Assembly (NCBI GenBank): GCA_026392455.1
Contig: JAPLCB010000006.1
Coordinates: forward strand, 1-64,000
Length of the DNA: 64,000 bases
Reading direction: 5' to 3'
DNA from: Propionibacteriales bacterium
GTDB taxonomy: Bacteria > Actinomycetota > Actinomycetes > Propionibacteriales > Nocardioidaceae
Shown here: one piece after another, positions 8,920-17,047 of the stretch
How the letters are laid out: every line of letters starts with the position of its first letter
Numbering within the stretch: the first letter of the stretch is position 1
Program-made: the position numbers and the translations under genes
Notes under the pieces: model-generated
What the model saw: only the letters and a program-made list of their open reading frames with translations
Databases searched by the model: none
Told to the model about the DNA's origin: nothing

Positions 8920-9003
8920 GGCTCGCTTGGCTCGCACCTCTTCGGCAGGCGCCCGGGCTGGATCGGGTGGAACATCGTCCAGCGGGCCTGACATCCTGGT
9001 GCC

Positions 9004-9402
9004 ATGCGTTTCTCCGAAGCCGAGCTGACCGCTGCCGTGAACGGCGTCGCCAAGGCGGCCTTCGCCGCGGGGTCCAAGGAGATCCGCAAGGGGAAGGTGG
9101 ATCTCGACCAGGCGTGGGCGGACCTCGGGGGCTTCGGGCGCTACCAGCTGCTCGAGCCGCTCGGGTCGACGGTGCTGCCGATCCTGGCTGCGCTCCCGGA
9201 CGTCCCGCGAGTGGTCGGGGAGCGTCCGACGTTCACCAGCGCGCAGCTGCGCGAAGCGGTCGAGGCGCACACCGGTGACGACGGTGGCCGGTTGCGCCGC
9301 AAGGCCGAGCTGCTGGCCACCACGGCGCTGGTCCAGGCCGCGCTGGCGGCGATCCCGCCGTACGCCGACCCGGAGACGCTGGTCATCCCCGACTCGCTCT
9401 AA
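9004..9402 (+). CDS. Hypothetical protein
   Basis: 132 residues, soluble, Ala/Leu-rich, beginning MRFSEAELTAAVNGVAKAAFAAG. I do not recognise a domain. It has strong GC codon bias like its neighbours, so it is probably real. Its stop overlaps that of the convergent hydrolase gene by four bases. Between it and fdhD (8920-9003) is a degenerate version of the short repeat found elsewhere in the window (GAGGCTCGCTTGGCTCGCAC). Confidence 0.6.
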   Translation: MRFSEAELTAAVNGVAKAAFAAGSKEIRKGKVDLDQAWADLGGFGRYQLLEPLGSTVLPILAALPDVPRVVGERPTFTSAQLREAVEAHTGDDGGRLRRKAELLATTALVQAALAAIPPYADPETLVIPDSL

Positions 9403-10265
9403 CCCAGCTGCTCGCTGATCCTCTGGGCCAGCAGGGCCGGCGCCTCGATCGAGGGCCAGTGCCCGACCCCGGGCAGCGCGACCACGGTGGTGCTCGGCCG
9501 CAACGCCTTCATCCGGTCCGTCATCGCGAGCACGGCGATCGGGTCCTCGGTGCCCCAGACCAGGGCCAGCGGTCCGTCGAAGTCCACGAACCCGGTCGTC
9601 CAGCGGTCCTGGTGCACCCGGCGCTCCTCGATGTAGCGGATCAGGCGTGGCATCAGCCGGTCCCCGCGGTCGTGCCGGATCGCCGCGATCAGGGTGTCGA
9701 TCGCCCCCGCGGGTGCCGGTGCTGAGCGCGCGAAGCTCTCGCCGAGGCTGCGGCGCAGGACGAAGGTGGGCATCGAGAAGGACGAGACCCGGTCGGGGAG
9801 CCTCAGGGTGAGCCGCTGCCCTCGGGTGAGCTGGGCCTGGTCGATGAAGATGGATCCGTTGGTCAGGACGATCTGCTCGAGGTCGAAGCCCAGGGTGCCG
9901 TTGTTCGCGCGATGGGCCAGCTCGGCGGTGACGGTGTCCCCCATGTCGTGGGCGACGATCCTGCAGCGACCGGTCCCGAGCTGGGCGAGGAGGGCCTCGA
10001 CGATGTCCGCCTGGTCGAACAGCGAGTACGACGCGGTCGGGGACTTGTCCGAGAACCCGTAGCCGGGCAGGTCGAACGCGATCACCCGGCCACCCAGCAG
10101 GTCGACGACCTCCGCCCAGTCGAAGGACGATCCGGGGAAGCCGTGGATCAGGACGGTGGTGGGTCCGGTGCCGGTGTCGTGGACGAAGACGTCGCGGCCG
10201 GCCACCGAGTGCACCTTCCCGCCGTCTCGCCAGGCCTGCAGGGCAGCCAGCGTGGAGGAGGTCAT
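9399..10265 (-). CDS. Alpha/beta hydrolase (epoxide hydrolase / haloalkane dehalogenase-like)
   Basis: 288 residues from ATG 10265 (a GTG five codons upstream is possible). The fold signature is clear: oxyanion HGFPGSSFDW at 41-50, then AHDMGD, where Asp107 stands at the nucleophile elbow instead of Ser. This is the pattern of epoxide hydrolases and haloalkane dehalogenases rather than esterases. WGTEDP and GVGHWPSIEAP provide the acid region and catalytic His. The substrate is unknown. It is divergent from an amidohydrolase gene, with 68 bases between starts, and may share control by the palindrome there. Confidence 0.85.
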   Translation of the reverse strand: MTSSTLAALQAWRDGGKVHSVAGRDVFVHDTGTGPTTVLIHGFPGSSFDWAEVVDLLGGRVIAFDLPGYGFSDKSPTASYSLFDQADIVEALLAQLGTGRCRIVAHDMGDTVTAELAHRANNGTLGFDLEQIVLTNGSIFIDQAQLTRGQRLTLRLPDRVSSFSMPTFVLRRSLGESFARSAPAPAGAIDTLIAAIRHDRGDRLMPRLIRYIEERRVHQDRWTTGFVDFDGPLALVWGTEDPIAVLAMTDRMKALRPSTTVVALPGVGHWPSIEAPALLAQRISEQLG

Positions 10266-10298
10266 GGCTGATGCTCGCACACGTCGGACGACAAGGTC

Positions 10299-10333
10299 TT
10301 GACAGTTAGAGACCGATCGGTTGCAATGTTTCC
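10299..10333 (+). promoter_or_regulatory. Sigma70-type promoter with TetR-like palindrome, leaderless transcript
   Basis: TTGACA (10299-10304) is a perfect -35. TGCAAT (10322-10327) is a fair -10, at the ideal 17-base spacing. The spacer holds ACCGATCGGT (10312-10321), a perfect palindrome placed to block RNA polymerase. The ATG at 10334 falls where transcription should begin, so the mRNA is likely leaderless. The operon ends in a TetR gene, the obvious candidate ligand-responsive repressor. Confidence 0.75.
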
Positions 10334-12109
10334 ATGACCTCTTCTGGGAGCTTCGACTCGATCATCAAGGGCGGCCGCGTCTTCGACGGCAGCACCGGAC
10401 CGTCTGCGGTCCTCAACGTCGGCGTGCGCGACGGACGGGTCGTCGCGGTGTCGAAGGAACCGCTCGACGAGACCGGCTGTGCACGGGTCATCGACGCGAC
10501 CGGCAAGTGGGTCACCCCGGGCATGGTCGACATCCACACCCACTACGACGTCGAGATCCTGGACGGTCCCGCACTGGCCGAGTCGGTCCGGCACGGGATG
10601 ACCACGATCTTCCTCGGCTCCTGCTCGCTGTCGACGGTGCACGTCGACCCGACGACCGCCGGGGACATCTTCGGCCGGGTCGAGGCGATCCCGCGCCGGC
10701 ACGTGATCGAGGCCGTGGAGCAGCACGGGTCGTGGACCTCGGCGGCCGAGTACGCCGACTACATCGACTCCTTGGCGCTGGGTCCGAACATCGCCGCCTT
10801 CATCGGGCACTCCGACCTGCGTGCCTCCGAGATGGGTCTGGACCGGGCCACCACGAAGGGCGTCCGGCCGACCGAGCGCGAGCTCGCCGGGATGGAGGCC
10901 AAGCTCTCCGAGGCGCTGGACGCCGGCTTCCTGGGGATGTCGGCCCAGGAGCTCCTCTTCGACAAGCTCGACGGCGAGGTGTGCCGGTCCCGGACGCTGC
11001 CGTCGACGTACGCCAAGGGGCGCGAGCGCCGTCGGCTCTACAAGCACCTGCGCAAGCGTGACCGGGTGCTGCAGGCCGGGCCTGACATCGGCAACCCGAT
11101 GAGCTTCGCCGGGCTGTTCTCGGCCTCCACCGGGATCGGCCGCAAGAAGCTCAAGCTCAGCCTGCTCTCGGCGGCCGACCTGAAGGCGAACAAGTTCGCC
11201 ATCAAGATCATGGGCCCGACCTCCGCGGCCGTGAAGAAGCTCGGCGGGGACCTCAAGTGGCAGCACCTGCCGGTCCCGTTCGAGGTGTACGCCGACGGCA
11301 TCGACCTGGTCATCTTCGAGGAGTTCGGGACCGGCGCTGCCGCACTGCACCTGGCCGACGCCGTCGAGCGGATGCGGCTGCTCCAGGACGAGGAGTACCG
11401 CCGCAAGTTCCGCAAGGACTACGAGAACAAGTTCGGGCTGCGGGTGTGGCACCGCGACTTCTTCGACGCCGACATCACCGAGTGCCCCGACGACTCGGTG
11501 ATCGGCAAGACCTTCGGACAGGTCGGCACCGAGCGCGGCGGGCTGCACCCGGTCGACGCCTTCCTCGACCTGGTCGTCGAGCACGGCACCAAGCTGCGCT
11601 GGCGTACCACGATCTCGAACTACCGGCCCGAGGTGCTCAACCAGCTCAGCGTCCTGGACGGGATCCAGATGGGCTTCTCCGACGCCGGGGCGCACCTGCG
11701 CAACATGGCCTTCTACAACTTCGGCCTGCGCTTCCTGCGACGCGCGCACGACGCCGAGCAGGCTGGCAGGGCGTTCATGACGATGGAGCACGCGGTCCAC
11801 CGGCTCACCGGTGAGCTGGCGGACTGGTACGGGCTGGACGCGGGCTACCTCCGGGTGGGCGACCGGGCCGACCTGGTGGTCCTCGACCCGGCTGCGCTCG
11901 ACGACGACCTCGACAGCTACCACGAGAACCCGGTCCCGGCCTTCGACAACCTGCCGCGGATGGTCAACCGCAACGACCGGGCCGTGAACGCGGTGTTCGT
12001 GGGCGGCGAGTACGTCTTCGGGGACGGGGTCGCCGCCGACGTGCTCGGGTCGAAGCGGACCGGCCGGTTCTTGAGGGCTGGCCTGAAGGCCGGTCAGAAG
12101 GTCTCGTGA
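10334..12109 (+). CDS. Amidohydrolase family protein (N-acyl-D-amino-acid deacylase-like)
   Basis: 591 residues. The N-terminal beta sandwich is followed by TPGMVDIHTHYD (His68, His70), the HxH metal site of the amidohydrolase superfamily. FSDAGAHLRN near the C-terminus carries the metal/catalytic Asp. The closing LRVGDRADLVVLDPAAL block is typical of D-aminoacylase-like enzymes (AtzF/DAA group), which cleave amide bonds; the true substrate cannot be told. Transcription appears leaderless from the promoter at 10299. The stop overlaps the GTG of the downstream TetR gene (GTGA), so the two are translationally coupled. Confidence 0.85.
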   Translation: MTSSGSFDSIIKGGRVFDGSTGPSAVLNVGVRDGRVVAVSKEPLDETGCARVIDATGKWVTPGMVDIHTHYDVEILDGPALAESVRHGMTTIFLGSCSLSTVHVDPTTAGDIFGRVEAIPRRHVIEAVEQHGSWTSAAEYADYIDSLALGPNIAAFIGHSDLRASEMGLDRATTKGVRPTERELAGMEAKLSEALDAGFLGMSAQELLFDKLDGEVCRSRTLPSTYAKGRERRRLYKHLRKRDRVLQAGPDIGNPMSFAGLFSASTGIGRKKLKLSLLSAADLKANKFAIKIMGPTSAAVKKLGGDLKWQHLPVPFEVYADGIDLVIFEEFGTGAAALHLADAVERMRLLQDEEYRRKFRKDYENKFGLRVWHRDFFDADITECPDDSVIGKTFGQVGTERGGLHPVDAFLDLVVEHGTKLRWRTTISNYRPEVLNQLSVLDGIQMGFSDAGAHLRNMAFYNFGLRFLRRAHDAEQAGRAFMTMEHAVHRLTGELADWYGLDAGYLRVGDRADLVVLDPAALDDDLDSYHENPVPAFDNLPRMVNRNDRAVNAVFVGGEYVFGDGVAADVLGSKRTGRFLRAGLKAGQKVS

Positions 12110-12702
12110 CCGCGGAAGCGGTCGGTCGCCGTACCCAGGCCGAACGGTCGGCGAGCACGCAGGCCGCGCTGGTCGAAGCCACCATCGAGACGATCCAGGA
12201 GCTCGGGTACCACCGGGCGTCGCTGGGGGAGATCTGTGCCCGGGCCGGGGTGTCGAAGGGTGGCCTGTTCCGGCACTTCGACTCCCGCCTCGACCTCGTG
12301 GTCGCGGCGGCGCAGGAGGTCGGTCGCCGCCACCTCGAAGGGTTCCGGTCGCTGGGGCCCGCCACCATCGAGGAGCAGCTGGTCTTCGCCCGGAGCCGGG
12401 CCCGCGCCGACATCAACGCGGTCTGGTTCGAGCTGCTGATCGCGGCCCGGACCGACGAGCACCTGCGCGAGCAGCTCACCCCGGTGGCGATCTGGCTCTA
12501 CGACAACATCGAGGAGCTCGCGCTGGCGTCGACGCTGGCGCAGAAGGTCGAGCCCGGGCTGGCCCGGCTGGCCGCCACCTCGGTGGTGCACATGTTCGAC
12601 GGCGAGGCTGTCATCCGGGCGGTGCTGCCACGGCCGGCGGACGAGGAGGCCCGGCTGGCAGGGGCGGTCGCGCTGTTCGAAGGTGTCGCGGACCAGGGTT
12701 AG
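12106..12702 (+). CDS. TetR family transcriptional regulator
   Basis: 198 residues. The N-terminal HTH is clear: TQAALVEATIETIQELGYHRASLGEICARAGVSKGGLFRHF. The C-terminal ligand domain is family-typical but not informative. The GTG start overlaps the amidohydrolase stop codon. As the second gene of that operon it is the likely repressor acting at ACCGATCGGT in the operon promoter, giving negative autoregulation; this is inferred from position. Its stop overlaps the stop of the convergent mazF-like gene. Confidence 0.88.
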   Translation: MTAEAVGRRTQAERSASTQAALVEATIETIQELGYHRASLGEICARAGVSKGGLFRHFDSRLDLVVAAAQEVGRRHLEGFRSLGPATIEEQLVFARSRARADINAVWFELLIAARTDEHLREQLTPVAIWLYDNIEELALASTLAQKVEPGLARLAATSVVHMFDGEAVIRAVLPRPADEEARLAGAVALFEGVADQG

Positions 12703-13016
12703 CGGGGGAGTTCCTCGACGGCGAGGTCGAAGGCTTCGACCAGGGCTTGGGCCAGCGTCGGCTCCTGCTCGTCGAGGAGGAATCCGACGAGGCGACCGAC
12801 CTGCGATCTCCGAACGGTCACCAGGTTGTCGCACGACGCCACGCAATCCGCGTCGAGTCCGTTGGCCGGTCCGAGGGGGACTTCGGTCCGCAGCCCCCGG
12901 ATGCGGGAGGTGATCGGAGCAACCGTCACCTTCGTCATCTCGGCTCGGGCGGATTCCCGAGTCAGGATGACCGCGGGCCGGGTCTTGTCGACCTGGACGA
13001 GGTGGATGGCCCGCAT
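12699..13016 (-). CDS. MazF/PemK-like toxin (endoribonuclease)
   Basis: 105 residues. MRAIHLVQVDKTRPAVILTRE gives the PemK/MazF barrel start with the conserved RPAVILTR, and VTVAPITSRIRGLRTEVPLG follows as in family members. Toxins of this family are sequence-specific mRNA interferases neutralised by a paired antitoxin. The ATG overlaps the stop of the upstream gene (TGATG), the standard antitoxin-first arrangement. The C-terminus is acidic and short. The pair lies between operons with no other mobile-element trace. Confidence 0.87.
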   Translation of the reverse strand: MRAIHLVQVDKTRPAVILTRESARAEMTKVTVAPITSRIRGLRTEVPLGPANGLDADCVASCDNLVTVRRSQVGRLVGFLLDEQEPTLAQALVEAFDLAVEELPR

Positions 13017-13286
13017 CAGTCGATATCCAGCGGATCCGAGGCGCCGTGGGCGATCCACACGTCCAGCTCAGGATCGTCATCGCCTTGCTCGCGGTAGATG
13101 CGTGCGTCATGCTCGGCCGCCAGCTGGCGCTGGTACTTCATCAGTGCTTTCACCACCACGGCCGCCCGGGACTTCTCGCCACCGGCGACGCGCTCGTCGA
13201 GGAAGGCGACCAGGTGTTCGGGCAGTCGGACGGCGATCTGGGTGCTCACGGGATCGATGGTACCGATCTGGGATGCAGTCGTCATG
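13016..13286 (-). CDS. MazE-like ribbon-helix-helix antitoxin
   Basis: About 89 residues if the ATG at 13286 (MTTASQIGTIDPVSTQ) is used; a GTG at 13249 (VSTQIAVRLPEHL) is equally plausible. STQIAVRLPEHLVAFLDERVAGG is a ribbon-helix-helix DNA-binding segment. The acidic tail EQGDDDPELDVWIAHG would wrap the toxin. It is translationally coupled to the toxin gene by TGATG. RHH antitoxins usually autorepress their operon; no clear operator was identified. Confidence 0.82.
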
Positions 13287-13336
13287 GATCCAGCATCGAC
13301 TGCCACGCGACGTGTCACAACCGATGATCCACAGTC

Positions 13337-13837
13337 TCAGGCTGCCTCGCGGACCTCGAGCGGCGGCGACCACCGGAGTGCCGGAGTGTGGGGGTGGTGC
13401 GGCTCCAGGTGGAGCTCCGTCCGTTGCAGCCGGCGGGCCAGCAGCCAGACGCCCCAACCGACAGCCGTGGCCGGCAGCGTGGCGATCACCAGGTACCAGC
13501 CGATCGGATCCGGAAGGTGGGTGACGGCGGTCTTCCCGGTGAGCTCGAAGACAGCCAGGACGGCGGCCGCCCAGACGAATCCGCCGATCGTGGTCCGGGC
13601 TACTGCGCCGCTCAGGGTCCGGTGCTGGGTCGCGGCCGGGATGCCGGCGACCGAGGCGATCCCCGCGGTCGCCAGGTAGAACCAGAGGTTCCAGCCGAGG
13701 GTGAAGCCGGTGACGGCTCCGGAGACCGCTGCGCACCCTGCGGTCTCCCAGGCCCGACGTGCCAGCGAGCACTCGGTGAAGAACCGCTGGGGCGGTCGTC
13801 CCAGGGTGTGGTGGAGAAGGCGTCGGGCTGTCGTCAT
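13337..13837 (-). CDS. Hypothetical integral membrane protein
   Basis: 166 residues with about four hydrophobic segments: AAVSGAVTGFTLGWNLWFYLATAGIASVAG, GGFVWAAAVLAVFELTG, and WYLVIATLPATAVGWGVWLLA near the C-terminus. The His/Pro-rich tail HLEPHHPHTPALRW could bind metal, but this is only composition. I do not recognise the family. It stands alone, downstream of pckG on the same strand and beyond that gene's terminator. Confidence 0.6.
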   Translation of the reverse strand: MTTARRLLHHTLGRPPQRFFTECSLARRAWETAGCAAVSGAVTGFTLGWNLWFYLATAGIASVAGIPAATQHRTLSGAVARTTIGGFVWAAAVLAVFELTGKTAVTHLPDPIGWYLVIATLPATAVGWGVWLLARRLQRTELHLEPHHPHTPALRWSPPLEVREAA

Positions 13838-13884
13838 GGCGATGAACCCATCGGCGGGGCTGTCCCGGTCCTGAGCCGGAACGG

Positions 13885-13921
13885 CAGAACCCCCGGCCAG
13901 CGAGGCTGACCGGGGGTTCTG
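13885..13921 (-). terminator. Terminator of pckG
   Basis: CAGAACCCCCGG at 13885-13896 pairs perfectly with CCGGGGGTTCTG at 13910-13921 around a 13-base loop, 20 bases past the pckG stop codon. There is no long T run, but the stem is strong. Confidence 0.85.
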
Positions 13922-13940
13922 ACCGACGTACGGGTGAGGC

Positions 13941-15779
13941 TCAGACCTCGTTCTCGAGGGCGGCGGTGACGCGTCGGTGCGCCTCCCAGATCTCCTCGGG
14001 CAGCCGCTCGAAGGACTTGAGGTGCTCCTCGCGGTAGCCCATCTCCTGCTTCCAGCGGTCGACGTCGATGGTCAGGATCGCCTCGAGGTCCTCGTCGCTG
14101 ATGTCGACGCCCTCGAGGTTGAGCTCCTCGCGGGTCGGGATGATCCCGACGGCGGTCTCCCGGCCCTTGACCTCGCCGTTCTTGAGCTGCAGCAGCCACA
14201 GCAGCGGGCGCAGGTTGTCGCGGTACCCGGGCCACCGGAAGTGACCGTCCTCGGGGTCGCGCTGGAACCAGTTGACGTGCGCGAAGATCGGCTGCTCGGT
14301 CGCCGCGCCGACGACGTTGAGGTAGTGCTGCGCGTAGTCGCCCTCGCCGTACGCCATGAACGGGCGGTTGGACATCGGGTCGTAGCGCAGGACGCCCTCG
14401 GTGCCCTCGGCCGCGGCCGTCGCCTCGGCGCCCAGGGTCAGGCCGTCGTACACGCCCTCGGCGAGGTCGTGGATGGCCCGGACCAGCGGCTCGCGGTCAC
14501 GGGTGCGACCGCCGAAGATGATCGCGTCGATCGGGACGCCGGTCGGGGCGTCGTAGTCCTTGGCGATGTTCGGGACGTTGTCCAGGGTGGTCGTGAAGCG
14601 GCTGTTCGGGTGCGCCCACGGCGAGTCGTCGTTGTGCTCGCGGTCGGCGATCGCGTTGCCGAGCCAGTCGACCCAGCCGTGGACCTCGGCCGGCGGCTGC
14701 GGGGTGCGGCCCTCCCACCAGACCTCGTGGGTGATGGTGTTGTAGGCGATGTTGGTGAAGATGGCGCCCGTGCCGGGCGCGATCGACTCCAGGGCGGTCG
14801 GGTTGGTGCCTTCGTTGGTGTCCTTGGCGACACCGAAGACGCCGTACTCCGGGTTCATGCCGTAGAGCTTGCCGCTGGCCTCGTCGACCCAGAGCCAGGC
14901 GATGTCGTCGCCGTAGAAGGAGACGTGGTACCGGTCGCCGAGGACGTCCGGGGCCAGCATCATCGCGAGGTTGGTCTTGCCCGAGGCGCTCGGGAAGCCG
15001 CCACAGATGTGGTAGTCCTTCCCGGTCTCCTTGTCGTGGATCCCGATGAGCATGTACTGCTCGGCGAGGAACTTCCCCGAGACCCAGCCGTCGTACGCCG
15101 CCTGGCGCAGACCGTGGGCGATCTTGCCGAGCAGCGCGTTGCCGCCGTACGACGAGCCGTAGTGCAGGATCGTGCGCTCGTCGGCGACGGTGACGAAGTA
15201 GCGGGAGTCCTCCGGGGTGCCCTGGCCCAGGTTCTCCAGGTCGCCGGTGACGTGCACGGCGCGGACGAACTGGTTCGGGTCCTCGAGGTCGTTGATGTAC
15301 TGAACGCCGACGCGGGCCATCCGGATCATGTGCAGCACGACGGTGCGGCAGTCGGTCAGCTCGACGCCGGTGGCCCACGGGGCGAGCGCGTTGCCGACCG
15401 GAGCCATCAGGTAGGGGATGACGTACATGGTCTTGCCGACCGAGGCGCCGGTCATGTTCTTCTTCTGCAGCGCGGTCATCTCGGCAGCGTCGCGCCAGTT
15501 GTTGTACTCACCCTTGTCGCTCGGGCGGCTGGTCGCGACGACCGTGCGCTCCTCGGAGCGCGCGGTGTCCTTGTGGTAGCTGCGGGAGTAGTACAGGCCC
15601 TCGCCGGCCGGCTCGAGCTCGCCGGCCTCGAGGCACTCGGCGATCAGGCGGGCGTCGTCCGCGGGGGATACGACCTCGATGTTGGCGGCCCCGGTGAGCT
15701 CGGCCCAGTACGCGACGTACTCGCGGACCTTGGGGTTGGTGACGCCAGCGGCGTCCAGGGCGGTGTTGACGTCAACCAT
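13941..15779 (-). CDS. pckG: Phosphoenolpyruvate carboxykinase (GTP)
   Basis: 612 residues, full length. It converts oxaloacetate plus GTP to phosphoenolpyruvate, GDP and CO2, linking the TCA cycle with gluconeogenesis in the cytosol. YGGNALLGK (about 211-219) and the P-loop region GGFPSASGKTNLAMM (260-274) are the hallmarks. The residue before GKT is Ser266, where the well-known enzymes of vertebrates and mycobacteria have a reactive Cys (SACGKT). RYDPMSNRPFMAYGEGDYAQHYLN also matches the family. GAGGAA precedes the ATG. It is flanked by a strong terminator and is monocistronic. Confidence 0.95.
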   Translation of the reverse strand: MVDVNTALDAAGVTNPKVREYVAYWAELTGAANIEVVSPADDARLIAECLEAGELEPAGEGLYYSRSYHKDTARSEERTVVATSRPSDKGEYNNWRDAAEMTALQKKNMTGASVGKTMYVIPYLMAPVGNALAPWATGVELTDCRTVVLHMIRMARVGVQYINDLEDPNQFVRAVHVTGDLENLGQGTPEDSRYFVTVADERTILHYGSSYGGNALLGKIAHGLRQAAYDGWVSGKFLAEQYMLIGIHDKETGKDYHICGGFPSASGKTNLAMMLAPDVLGDRYHVSFYGDDIAWLWVDEASGKLYGMNPEYGVFGVAKDTNEGTNPTALESIAPGTGAIFTNIAYNTITHEVWWEGRTPQPPAEVHGWVDWLGNAIADREHNDDSPWAHPNSRFTTTLDNVPNIAKDYDAPTGVPIDAIIFGGRTRDREPLVRAIHDLAEGVYDGLTLGAEATAAAEGTEGVLRYDPMSNRPFMAYGEGDYAQHYLNVVGAATEQPIFAHVNWFQRDPEDGHFRWPGYRDNLRPLLWLLQLKNGEVKGRETAVGIIPTREELNLEGVDISDEDLEAILTIDVDRWKQEMGYREEHLKSFERLPEEIWEAHRRVTAALENEV

Positions 15780-15882
15780 GGGAGCTCGTTCCTCGTATGT
15801 GTCTGCGGGGCGCGACCGAGGTTAACAGCGCGCGGCCTTTGTCGACACCTGTGCCCATTTCTGGACGGTGCGACGCGCGCCA

Positions 15883-16233
15883 CTACTCGGGCAGCTGGTC
15901 GGCCCGGTCGGCGACCAGAGCATCGGGTGCGCTCAGCCGCCACGCTTCGAAGGTCAGCTCGGCGAGCTCGTCGCGCTCGACCTTCGCCAGGTGCACCACG
16001 ACCCAGCCGAAAGCGCCCGAGGTGTACTGGATCTCGAAGACGTCAGGGCGTTCGGCGACGAGCATCAGCTGCTCGGTCAGGGTCTGCTTCAGCCCGACCG
16101 TGCTCGTCGCCGGCCAGAGGTAGCCGAAGGCCTGGCCGGCAACGTCGAACCGGATCCACTTCCCTGAATCGCGCTGGCCGACCTCGGGCAGCTGTGCCGC
16201 CAGGTCGGTGAAGTCGTGGAGGGTGCAGGACAT
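15883..16233 (-). CDS. MmcQ/YjbR family protein
   Basis: 116 residues, a single small alpha/beta domain matching the YjbR/CyaY-like fold family (MmcQ, formerly DUF419). It has a central GKWIRFDVAGQAFGYLWPA strand pair and the terminal VVVHLAKVERDELAELTFEAWRLSAP. Family members are called DNA-binding by fold similarity, with little functional proof. It is separate from the downstream toxin pair. The start is ATG 16233; no clear upstream promoter was identified. Confidence 0.75.
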   Translation of the reverse strand: MSCTLHDFTDLAAQLPEVGQRDSGKWIRFDVAGQAFGYLWPATSTVGLKQTLTEQLMLVAERPDVFEIQYTSGAFGWVVVHLAKVERDELAELTFEAWRLSAPDALVADRADQLPE

Positions 16234-16263
16234 GCGGGGGAGTCTGGCAGGGCCGACCGACGC

Positions 16264-16653
16264 TCAGGCGGGGGCGAGGACCTTGATGCCGAGATCCCGC
16301 GCCGACTCGGCCATCCGGTGGTCGTAGGTGACGATGGCGTCGACGCTGGCCTGAACGGCCGCGGCCAGGTGAACCGCGTCCAGCGATCTGAGGTGGTGTC
16401 CCGGAAGGTAGCCCGCCTCGCGGAAGGTCGATCGGGGCGTCTCGACGAGATCGATGAACTCCAGAGCCGCAGTTACCTGTTCGTAGGTGAGGTCCGGGTT
16501 GCGGGGGACCGCTCGCAGCATCTCGGTCTCCAGCAGCCAGCACCCGACAAGCTGAGGATCGGCGTCGTCGATCGTCTTGGCGAGCGCGGCAGACTCGGGT
16601 TCGTTGAGTGCGATCTTCAGTGCGGCAGAGCTGTCGACGTACCACCGACTCAT
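16264..16653 (-). CDS. vapC: PIN-domain toxin (VapC-like ribonuclease)
   Basis: 129 residues. The acidic PIN residues are all present: Asp7 (WYVDSSA), Glu42 (LLETEML), Asp92 (SLDAVHLAAA) and Asp111 (TYDHRMAE). VapC toxins are Mg-dependent RNases that cleave tRNA or rRNA. The start codon overlaps the antitoxin stop (ATGA), so translation is coupled. Confidence 0.9.
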   Translation of the reverse strand: MSRWYVDSSAALKIALNEPESAALAKTIDDADPQLVGCWLLETEMLRAVPRNPDLTYEQVTAALEFIDLVETPRSTFREAGYLPGHHLRSLDAVHLAAAVQASVDAIVTYDHRMAESARDLGIKVLAPA

Positions 16654-16901
16654 CGGTCGCCGCCGCGCAGATCGTCGAGGATCTCTTCGCTGGTGATGGA
16701 CGAGGTGATCCGGGGGAACTCGGACAAGGGACCTCGCCTCGTCGCAGGGCGGTCGATCTTGAGATCGGACGGCACGCTGTACGGGACGATCCGCGCGATC
16801 GGTACTCCGTGCCGGGTGACGACGTACGTCTCGCCGTCCTCGACCCCGCGCATGATCTCGGCGTTGTCGTTGCGCAGCTCGCGCTGGCTGATCGTCTTCA
16901 C
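16650..16901 (-). CDS. vapB: Phd/YefM-type antitoxin of the VapBC-like pair
   Basis: 83 residues from GTG 16901. KTISQRELRNDNAEIMRGVEDGETYVVTRHGVPIARIVPY is the Phd/YefM DNA-binding domain, and the tail SITSEEILDDLRGGDR binds the toxin. The GTG is chosen because the family starts at this MKTISQRELR block. A TACACT -10 ends seven bases upstream, implying a leaderless transcript. Two TGTAGC boxes lie just upstream and are a likely autoregulatory site. Confidence 0.88.
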   Translation of the reverse strand: MKTISQRELRNDNAEIMRGVEDGETYVVTRHGVPIARIVPYSVPSDLKIDRPATRRGPLSEFPRITSSITSEEILDDLRGGDR

Positions 16902-16908
16902 GGGGTCA

Positions 16909-16926
16909 AGTGTAGCGCTGTGTAGC
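16909..16926 (-). promoter_or_regulatory. Promoter -10 and tandem operator of the vapBC pair
   Basis: TGTAGC occurs at 16911-16916 and 16921-16926, exactly ten bases apart, one helical turn. On the minus strand the first box overlaps the -10 TACACT (plus-strand 16909-16914). Antitoxin dimers bound side by side would cover the promoter. The -35 is not clear. Confidence 0.55.
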
Positions 16927-17047
16927 ACAATTTCTAGAAGTACGGAGCCCTCTGATCTTCTGGGAACAAGAGGGCAAAGGTGCCGTGTTCCGCGTCGGCG
17001 CGCAACCGCGCTTCCACAGGTCCGAGGCTCTACCAGCAGTTGGGCTG

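Noticed and set aside
14262-14275. A second KstR-like site (AACCAGTT) near pckG
   Set aside because: It lies inside the pckG coding sequence, breaks the outer consensus and is expected by chance.
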